Positions 57,401-64,000 of a stretch of 64,000 bases of DNA are shown in pieces. Below the pieces are notes generated by a model, which was not told the DNA's origin, did no database searches, and saw nothing but the letters and a program-made list of their open reading frames with translations. The stretch is from assembly GCA_963575645.1 (NCBI GenBank), contig OY754468.1, positions 1,302,001-1,366,000 on the forward strand, given 5' to 3'. The position numbers and the translations under genes are program-made. Position 1 is the stretch's first letter. Each line of letters begins with the position of its first letter. Source of the DNA: Xanthostigma xanthostigma (Eukaryota; Arthropoda; Insecta; Raphidioptera; Raphidiidae).

Positions 57401-60400
57401 TTACATAATGAGTTAAACATTAAAATTGAAATTTAATACAGAAACCGAATGATATATCAATATATTATCATGTTATAATCGACAGTCGACATAGCAATAG
57501 TACTGTGTCCGGATTAGTATTCATTTCATATTTCATAATCGATTCAAGCGAATGATATCTCGGTATGGCAACCGAGATATCATTCGCTTGAATCGATTAT
57601 GAAATATGAATGATCCAGCAAACTACAAAGTATGTACAACCGTAACACCCCCACTCTCCAATGCTAGCAAAGCCTTCCCATCCCGGTGCATGTAGATGCA
57701 GGTACCGAATGATATATCGATATATAATAGTACTGTGTCGGGATTGAATATTCATTTCATATTTCATAATCGATTCAAGCGAATGATATCTCGGTTGCCA
57801 TAATCGAATGATCGATTATTCGGCCATAATCGAAATATTTCGATTATATCATTCATAATCGCCCAACACTACTGAAAAGTATGAAATGAGAAAATATTCG
57901 AGGTTAGCCTTGATCATATGCCATCTACCCTAACAAAACATTACATTTTAACAGTATAGTAATAGTTCAGTTAACGAAGACCCGAAATTGGCAAATAAAT
58001 GCAAAACATTGTGCAGTCTGGATTAATATTTTTTATAATAGGGTTGACCCCCAGGTACAACATACCAAAAGTCCCCAGCCAGGGGCCGCTTGCTTTAGGC
58101 GGGGGAGGGGGGTATGTCCCATATTTTAGTTTTTCCTAAATATTTCAAAAACTAAGCGTCGTAGGAAAAAAAACCTTAAAACGTAATGAAGCTTATTAAA
58201 TTTCTTACAAAATGATATATTAATTGTATATTTATGACAAATACAAAAGGAAATGCAAGGGATATAAATGTGATACAAACTGAAAATAAAGTATTATTGC
58301 CTTAGAAAATTAATGTTTTTTATTCCGTTGAGCTATAATAAATTATAGATGAAGATTCTTCCTTACATTCAATCCAATATACCATTAGTTATCTTTTGGT
58401 TCATGTTGAAATTAGGGATGTTACGGAGGTGGTTTTATCGGAACCGAAGTCGGAGTCGGAGTTTTTAAATTTGGTTTTTCGGAGTCGGAACCGGAATCGG
58501 AGATGGTGGGAGAAGAAAGATGTGTTAAGGGCTGGCAATAAAATAATATAGTACAAACACTACAAATATTAAGCAGTCAGCCTCTTTACTTTCAATTAAA
58601 AAATAATAAATATAGGTGTCACAAATAAAAATAATCACATTTTTGTAACAGTTAGCAAATTAAATCAAATTAATTGACTCCAGAAGTAGCAAATTATATT
58701 TAATAAACAATAGCTTTGCAACTTTGTCTCCGTCCAATCTATTTCTTAACGGGTCCCGTATCTCCCTTATTAATAAATCTAAAAAAAAAAATTATACGAC
58801 ATTTTGTAGAAAATTTAATCAGCTTTATTTTTTATAAGAGGTTCTCTTTTCTAAAACGCATGGTTTTTTAGAGAATCACGAAGAAGCAAAAAATGAGACC
58901 TATTTGCTCCCCTCCCGCCCAAAGCAAGTGCCCCCCCGCTGGGGACTTTTAATATGTTATACCTGGGTATAACCCCTATCATTTGAAATAATAACCCAGA
59001 CTACACAATTTATTGTTTTTATTTTTTCTTCGTTGACTGGATTATAAGCGATCATAAGGTCTAAGGCAAAGTGCATCACGCTATACATCTAGAGGGGCCT
59101 CATATATACGAGATGGCATACGACCACGGCTATCCTTAGATGAGAATATTTTATTGTTTCATACTTTTCATTAGTCGGGTTTCAATTTGCTCCCCTCTGG
59201 GACCAAAATTCAAAAATAAATGTAGCCTATGTTACCTGGGCCATAATTAGTGATGTGCCGGATATCCGTATCCGCGGATAATTCATAGATGAAATTTTAT
59301 ATGTATAGGTGATTAGGTAATAATGAAAAACTGTTAAATTCCATTCAGATTATTTTTTATTTCTTAAAATCGTATTTGGCACCTTTATATTGCAAAAATT
59401 TATCGTAGTGAGTACCATACCAATAGTACATAACTCAAAGGTACTAAAAAACTATCTTTATAATGAGATATTGCAACATCGATCTTTGGAAAGAGACAAT
59501 CTGTTATGAGAGTTAACTCTTAAAGAGGTCAATAACTTTTTCCAATAGCAGATAGTCTCTTTCCAAAGATCGATGTGCAAAATTTACCGCCGCGTACTCT
59601 AAGAAAGTTAAGATCCGTATCCGCGAATCTTGAAACCAAATATCCGTATTCAGATCCGTATCCGCGGATATACATTTTTAACGATCCGGCACATCACTAG
59701 CTATAATAACGAATCGATTGACACCTTATTTATCAAAATCGGATGAATAGTTTAGGAGCTAAGGTGGAACATCCGTAAATACAAACATACATAGACTGCT
59801 AAACTCATAACCCTTCCTTTTGGCTTCGCTGCACTCAAATAAAAAGTTGTTATAATTATTAGATTGTCGCCGGCCTCATTATTCAGTTATAATTTTTCTT
59901 TTTTTAAACGATTTTTTAAAAAAACGGTTCGATTTTGTTATAAAAAGTTTGTTTGCGTTTCAAATAATAGGAAAACTGGTGAAAATGACGACGTGAAATC
60001 AGAGATTCTCAGCCCGGCGAATTTAGAACAAGTAAATATTTTACGATCGAGTGTGCGTTTCAGTTACGATGAATATAACACCGCACAATTTCCGTTGAAG
60101 AGTTTATCACCCACGTCACTGATTTCTAAAAATAGTACGAATAGCGCGTCGGGTGGTATACTGAAAAAACCATCGATTATGCCAGATAGTGCTTCAATAT
60201 CAACGGGAACAAATTCCGAAAAAATGAAGATCGAATCAAAATTGCTCGGCCCTCGTAACTCGTTGGAAATAGTGAATCCAAGAACTTTGGAAATATTAGG
60301 TCAGAAAACAAGACACAGAGAGACGCTCGCAAAAGACAGTAACAGTTCATTAAAGAAACGAAGACTATCTCGGTTACTTTCCGTACGTGACTCCGTAACA

Positions 60401-61081
60401 CTACACAAAGAACGATTGGTCAGTAAGGATGGTATCGAGGAATTTTATCCTCAGACAAAAGAACAGAATGTAAAATCAGACACAGATCTCGGCCGAGAAC
60501 TAACGATCGGTGTCAACAATAACAAAAAACTAAGTTTAAGCAGAGATTCTCTGGAATTTCACAAAATGCGGCTATCAAAAGACGTAATGCAATCGGTACA
60601 GTTTGTTAACAAAAGTTCAAAACGCGAATCAAAACTGGTCACGGCAAGGGATTCGTTGATCATGCACAGACAATCGATAAAAGGTAGCGTACTTCCTATC
60701 GATAATCGACAGGCCGGTGAAAATTCATTACAATGCCTGTTGAAGTCACGATCGGGCGAGTCGACTTTATCGGAAAACAAACAGAAGCGAACGTCGAAAG
60801 AAAACATTTCAATTGCTTCTCAGAAAAATTCTCACATATGCATCGTAGAAGATATAAAACTTAACAAGGATCTGTCAACTTCCAGTTCGATGACATTCTC
60901 TGCTGTCAGCTTTGATCAACTGTTAAAAATAACACACAAAACGGATCCACAAGCAACGCTATCGAATGACTCGATAGACAAGAAAGGAAAAAATGAAGTC
61001 GAAATATTGCCAACAGTCACAACCAGTAAGAAAGCATTTTATAATGATTTTAACACACAAAAGGGAGGTCAATTAAGGTAG
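51478..61081 (+). CDS. Unrecognised coiled-coil protein gene (probably 7 exons, about 886 aa)
   Basis: Proposed exons: 51478-51481 (ATGA), 51583-51830 or 51861, 51909-52089, 53427-53629, 54697-54899, 55591-56301 and 59971-61081. The first codon is split off by a consensus GTAAGT donor; exon 2 begins MKSESYYRRKELFRTQ. Exons 4-6 (about residues 146-400) are rich in Glu, Lys, Gln and Leu and form a long predicted coiled coil. Exon 7 is Ser/Lys-rich with three or four degenerate RDSLxxHKxRL repeats (60242, about 60373, 60531 and 60634) and a GGILKKPS segment that resembles a SILK-type PP1-docking motif. Phases agree from exon 3 onward. The obvious exon 2 donor (at 51862) is out of phase with exon 3; the in-phase alternative at 51831 is weak. 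Exon 6 could also be terminal (TAA at 56303). I do not recognise the family. Confidence 0.7.
52099..52474. repeat. 192-bp tandem duplication in intron 3 of the coiled-coil gene
   Basis: Units start GTCTTGCTTGTTTATTTTTG at 52099 and 52291 and differ mainly by an 8-bp GTAG repeat. The array starts 9 bases into the intron, just past the donor GTACGT. High identity means it is recent. Confidence 0.92.
52813..53305. mobile_element. pogo-like MITE, with a second left end inside
   Basis: The outer ends CAGTGTAAACTCTTTATAACG and GAGTTTACACTG are flanked by TA. A second left-end-like sequence (CTGTATAATCTCTTTATAACG) starts at about 52931, so one copy has inserted in or recombined with another. Confidence 0.75.
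53745..54652. mobile_element. Degenerate pogo-like element hosting a hAT MITE
   Basis: The left interior ('ctattgagagtggttgttgcgctata', 'gaaaaccaaacaaacc') and right end ('gttcgctatatagattttacact') match the pogo family at 47778 and 52813. Most of the centre is the insertion at 53851-54593. Confidence 0.5.
53851..54593. mobile_element. hAT-like MITE rich in CATCGATG motifs
   Basis: The ends GAGATGCGCATG..ACATCGATG and CATCGATGTATATCGCGCATCCC are inverted. The flanks AATTTCAA and ATTTTCAA match at 7 of 8 positions. Interior ends are arrays of GATGCATCGA-type motifs. Confidence 0.6.
55046..55500 (+). repeat. 174-bp tandem repeat containing an LTR-element primer-site motif (fossil)
   Basis: Units begin TAACGGTTTTAGCAG at 55046, 55220 and (diverged) 55394, a period of 174 bp. 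The first two contain TTGGCGCCCAACGCGGGGC, which matches the tRNA primer-binding site just inside the 5' LTR of insect LTR retroelements. This looks like an LTR-to-leader segment amplified in tandem; no gag or pol is near. Broken relic; near-identity of the first two units indicates recent tandem duplication of an older insertion. Confidence 0.65.
56465..57871. mobile_element. hAT MITE (family G, copy 2) with exact target duplication
   Basis: The ends TAGTGCTGGGC and GCCCAACACTA are flanked by CTGAAAAG (56457-56464 and 57872-57879). Same family as 27629-28294. It is enlarged by a pogo-like insertion and by an internal rearranged inverted segment at about 57535-57720. Confidence 0.92.
56755..57345. 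mobile_element. pogo-like MITE nested in the hAT MITE
   Basis: The ends CAGTAAAACCTCGTTAACACG and GTTAACGAGGGTTTACTG have TA on both sides (56753-56754 and 57346-57347). The empty site is visible in the sister copy at about 27907-27920, reading 'ttgttaatattacttaac'. Confidence 0.92.
59248..59699. mobile_element. hAT-type MITE with TAGTGATGTGCCGG ends
   Basis: Inverted ends TAGTGATGTGCCGGATA and CCGGCACATCACTA. Flanking octamers GCCATAAT (59240-59247) and GCTATAAT (59700-59707) differ at one base. It interrupts an RTE-like tail that resumes with 'caaaatcggatgaatagtttaggag'. It ends 271 bp before exon 7. Confidence 0.82.
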
Positions 61082-61172
61082 TTTGGTAGCCAAATGACTT
61101 AAACTTGACCCTACATTTTTTTATATTTATTCAAAAGTATTATGGTTGTTGTTCTCGTCCATGTTATTATTT

Positions 61173-61439
61173 ATAAATTACAGATTTTCAGATACTTGGA
61201 CAGTTTAAATAATAAGATATTAGTTTTTCAAATTTTTGCTACGTTTCGTTGATATTTTTCAACTTCTTCAGGCAATTTACAAAATAATTACAATATATAG
61301 TATAACACATATTATATATTGTAATTATTTTGTAGATTGCCTGAAGAAGTTGAAAATTATCAACGAAACGTAGCAAAAATTTGAAAAACTAATATCTTAT
61401 TATTTAAACTGTCCAAATATCTGAAAATCTGTAATTTAT
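61173..61439. mobile_element. Foldback MITE, arms about 130 bp
   Basis: ATAAATTACAGATTTTCAGA at the left is mirrored by TCTGAAAATCTGTAATTTAT at the right with few mismatches. A 14-bp direct repeat ending TTATTCAAAAG lies at 61125-61138 and 61437-61450, possibly a target duplication. It follows the last coiled-coil exon closely and could fall in its 3' untranslated region. Confidence 0.8.
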
Positions 61440-61925
61440 TTATTCAAAAGGTTATAATTAAAGACACCTACAGAAAAAGAATCAGATTTTTTTACCACAC
61501 CGTTTAAGAGATATAATTAATTAAAGTTATGCAAAAATACACGAGTCGTTATGAGTGTCCTTTTTCAATAACTCCGGAAATTGAGGGTTTGTAAAAAATT
61601 AACAAACTTGACCCCACAAAAAAACTTTTTAATGGATAGAACGATGTCTGAAATACACACTGCAAAAATTTCAGAATAATTTACCACGTACTTTTGATAT
61701 TATTAATTTTTTAATACTGACATGTGGCCTCTATCTCTATTGTTGTAGTGACAGTGACTAGTGACAGCTGAGTAAAATTTTTATGTGAATTTCTATTAAT
61801 TATTATAGCATGATTTGGGTAATTATTTGAGGAAAAAAAGTCATTTATTTGACTTGGGATTGCGGCACCCAAACTACCTTAAGTCATATCTCTCTTTTAA
61901 AACGGCGATGGGTAGTCATGAAGTA
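61440..61925. other. Downstream spacer
   Basis: No exon or polyadenylation signal is convincingly visible. The block around 61860 'ggcacccaaactaccttaagtcat' is inverse to 'gtagccaaatgacttaaacttg' at 61085, so 61080-61885 may be one more TIR element reaching the end of exon 7. Confidence 0.4.
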
Positions 61926-62369
61926 CAGTGTAAACTCCAATTAACGTCACTCGATATAACGACAAACTCCTTAAAACGTTGAAATTACTTCACTCTAGTT
62001 GGTTTACCTTGTTGCTCATACAACACTCTAAATAACGACACACCCACTCTAAATAACGACAACGGTACGTCACCATTAAGCAATAAACAGTACTTGTTTG
62101 TTATTTTGTTGCTTTGTTGTCGGCATCATGCGTACCGATTATTCTAAGAAATCCATTCTTTTGTTATTATCTTTCATATGTTTAGCTCAGCTGCTTTGTG
62201 ATAGTATGAATGTTTGTTGGTCAGTTGTAAATTTTATATATTATGGGTAAATACGTATTATAGTAAAAAAAATGTTAATGGATTATTTCTTCTCACCGTT
62301 TAACGATAACTCTCAATAACGCCACAAGGTGCACAGTCCTTTGAGTTTCGCTATATAGAGTTTACACTG
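61926..62369. mobile_element. pogo-like MITE, subfamily 2, complete
   Basis: CAGTGTAAACTCCAATTAACG and CGCTATATAGAGTTTACACTG, flanked by TA (61924-61925 and 62370-62371). Sister of 44898-45335. Confidence 0.82.
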
Positions 62370-62600
62370 TAATAGGTCATATGCATAAAACTCCAAATTG
62401 GTTAAAATTTTTATTTCGAAATATATTTTAGTTCTTGATCATAACGTAATGGTTATTTTATTAATCTAATCACTGAAAAAATACAACTAATAAAAAAGAA
62501 ATGTAGAAAATAAGCGCTATTTTCGAATTCTCAAAACGCATCGTGACGTCAGAGTATATATCAACAACAGTTTCCATGACGACGATGTCGTCTCACAGTG

Positions 62601-63690
62601 AGGCTAGGTTCACACCTTGCGGTTTACCGACACGTTTTTCGTATGCGGTTTTCAGTAAGGCTAGGTTCACACGATACGGTTTTTTCTATTCGGTATTCTT
62701 ATACGATTTTACCGTATACAGCAGAAACGTATTCAGTATTCACATTTAACGTTTTTCTTATACGGTAAAATCGTCAGGTTAAGCATAGGCTACGTTCACA
62801 CCTTGCGGTTTACCGAAACGTTTTTCGTATGCGGTTTGTTTTGTGTTCAGTTTGCTGCAAAAAAATGGACGATGACGACTTTGCGACTGTGCTCATTTAT
62901 TGGCACTTATTTTGCAGAAAAAACAAAACAAAAAAAAAAACATAGAAGATTTTGGGAGCATCCTATTGTATCTAGGCGTTTAAATCTGGGTCACTTTTGG
63001 ACACTCATGTTAGAATTGCGAAGTGATGAAACGAAATTCTTCAATTATTTTCGGATGTCGATGTCAGCGTTTAATGAACTTCTAGGAAGATTGGAAGAAG
63101 ATTTGAAAAAAAATTTTTATTATCCATAGCGGCACGTCTAAACACGACAATCGAATGTAGCGACTGCCTCTACCGCACACTGCGCCGGTTAGGTACAAAG
63201 AAACCGTACTGTGAGACCGTTTCGTTTTTTTTGCCGTACGCGGCTCACGGTTTTCAGTGACAAGACACGGATGCAAAAATAAACGAAACTGTTTTTTTTA
63301 CCGCATTCGGTTTTACCGTATAGTGTGAATACGTGTATATGTTTGCATTTGCTACTGAAAACCGCATACGAAAAACGTTTCGGTAAACCGCAACGTGTGA
63401 ACGTAGCCTTACAAATGCAAACATATACACGTATTCACACAATTTGGTAAATCCGAATGCGGTAAAAAAAACAGTTTCGTTTATTTTTGCAGCCGTGTCT
63501 TGTCACTGAAAACCGTGAGCCGCGTACGGCACAAAACACGAAACGGTCTCAGTGGCAATAGTATTTCGATTCTACCGTATAAGAAAAACGTATGAATGTG
63601 AATACTGAATACGTTTTTACTGTATACGGTAAAATCGTATAAGAATTCCGAATAGGAAAAACCGTATAGTGTGAACCTAGCCTAAGATTA
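62601..63690 (+). mobile_element. Nested PIF/Harbinger-type elements
   Basis: Outer ends GGCTAGGTTCACACGATACGG (about 62660) and CGTATAGTGTGAACCTAGCC (about 63664). Inner ends GGCTACGTTCACACCTTGCGG (about 62789) and CAACGTGTGAACGTAGCC (about 63393). An extra partial end lies at 62601-62655, and an inverted duplication links 63215-63350 with 63411-63560. At least two related elements are nested. Confidence 0.65.
62866..63129 (+). pseudogene. PIF/Harbinger transposase N-terminal fragment
   Basis: It starts MDDDDFATVLIYWHLFCRK. After a frame change in the following A run it continues RRFWEHPIVSRRLNLGHF...FFNYFRMSMSAFNELLGRL. The R-R-x-W-x-H-P start and the FFNYFRMS-x-x-x-F-x-x-L-L segment are the standard N-terminal landmarks of HARBI1-like PIF transposases. 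The DDE nuclease domain is absent and the frame stops at FYYP, so this is an internally deleted copy. Confidence 0.7.
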
Positions 63691-64000
63691 TGTCAGTATT
63701 TAGAGAAAACACCAAATAAACTTCATTTAGAACATTGACAATTTGACATCAAGGTTGACATGCATCGTATATCATGACGTCACATAAGCCCGCGAACATG
63801 GCCGATTGTTTAAACTGTCTATTTTTGAACGAGAAATTTAATATTATTTTTCTTATGATAATATTACATTTTTAAATGATTAACAATTTTTTTCCGTATT
63901 ATGATTGACTAAATAATCTATTAAAAATATAAAAAAAATTCATGCATATGACCTATTGTAAACTATAGACGTTAACACGTTGCCTGTTAAATACCAAAAA
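63691..64000. other. Right part of the P-like element and window edge
   Basis: AT-rich remainder of the 62371-63960 element and 40 bases of flank. No gene is seen. Confidence 0.4.

Larger units (their letters stand above)
56446..59182. mobile_element. Outer foldback element in intron 6 of the coiled-coil gene
   Basis: The left arm (56446-56464 continuing at 57880-58130) reads AAACCCGACTACTGAAAAG..tatgaaa, then '..tatgccatct' and 'ccccagccaggggccgcttg'. The right arm (about 58880-59182) is its inverse and ends CATTAGTCGGGTTT. The left arm was split by the hAT MITE at 56465. No protein is encoded. Confidence 0.7.
62371..63960. mobile_element. P-like/THAP-family TIR element hosting PIF elements
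   Basis: AATAGGTCATATGCAT at the left is inverted at the right (ATGCATATGACCTATT). Next to the right end it shares 'gcccgcgaa..atggc' with the THAP element at 9403-10229. No THAP frame remains here. The centre is occupied by PIF/Harbinger-type sequence (62601-63690). Confidence 0.65.

Noticed and set aside
59864-61081. Separate single-exon gene starting at 59864
   Set aside because: There is no ATG at the start of the open stretch. The acceptor at 59970 is in phase with exon 6 of the upstream gene, so a terminal exon is the simpler reading.

Overview
This is an AT-rich, intron-containing arthropod nuclear window, most likely insect. Several repeats resemble ones I recall from moth and butterfly genomes: the 'ACCGACTTCAAAA' family ending at 18110, and the 'GGTTCCGT...ACGGAACC' fragment near 10325. 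Lepidoptera is therefore my tentative placement, but the order cannot be fixed from this sequence alone. No rRNA genes, free-standing tRNA genes or CRISPR arrays were seen.

The left half (1-35.8 kb) contains no host gene that I can support. It is a graveyard of DNA transposons and their short derivatives, with SINE and LINE pieces. hAT-type elements with exact or near-exact 8-bp target duplications lie at 862-1691, 12439-12573, 16614-17099, 18878-25008 (6.1 kb, itself full of later insertions) and 27629-28294. There are also TA-flanked Tc1/mariner or pogo-like MITEs, giant foldback elements in paired copies, two THAP/P-like elements, a jockey-type LINE fragment on the minus strand, and tRNA-derived SINEs. 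One family, called A here, occurs seven times.

The right half holds three genes, all on the plus strand. The first is NPRL3 (35890-43223, six exons, 579 aa), a subunit of the GATOR1 complex that restrains TORC1 when amino acids are scarce. The second is a ZAD-C2H2 zinc-finger transcription factor (45554-50238, four exons, 512 aa, 11 fingers). The third is a coiled-coil protein I do not recognise (51478-61081, probably seven exons). The intron phases of the first two are fully consistent across every junction. In the third, the exon 2/3 junction and the 3' end remain uncertain. I see no functional link between the three genes.

The introns are loaded with the same repeat families as the left half. 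Two family A copies end within 3-40 bp of a splice acceptor in two neighbouring genes. Intron 6 of the third gene contains three nested levels of transposons, readable from target duplications and a paralogous empty site. The right edge (61.9-64 kb) is a pogo-like MITE followed by a THAP/P-like element that has been invaded by PIF/Harbinger elements.
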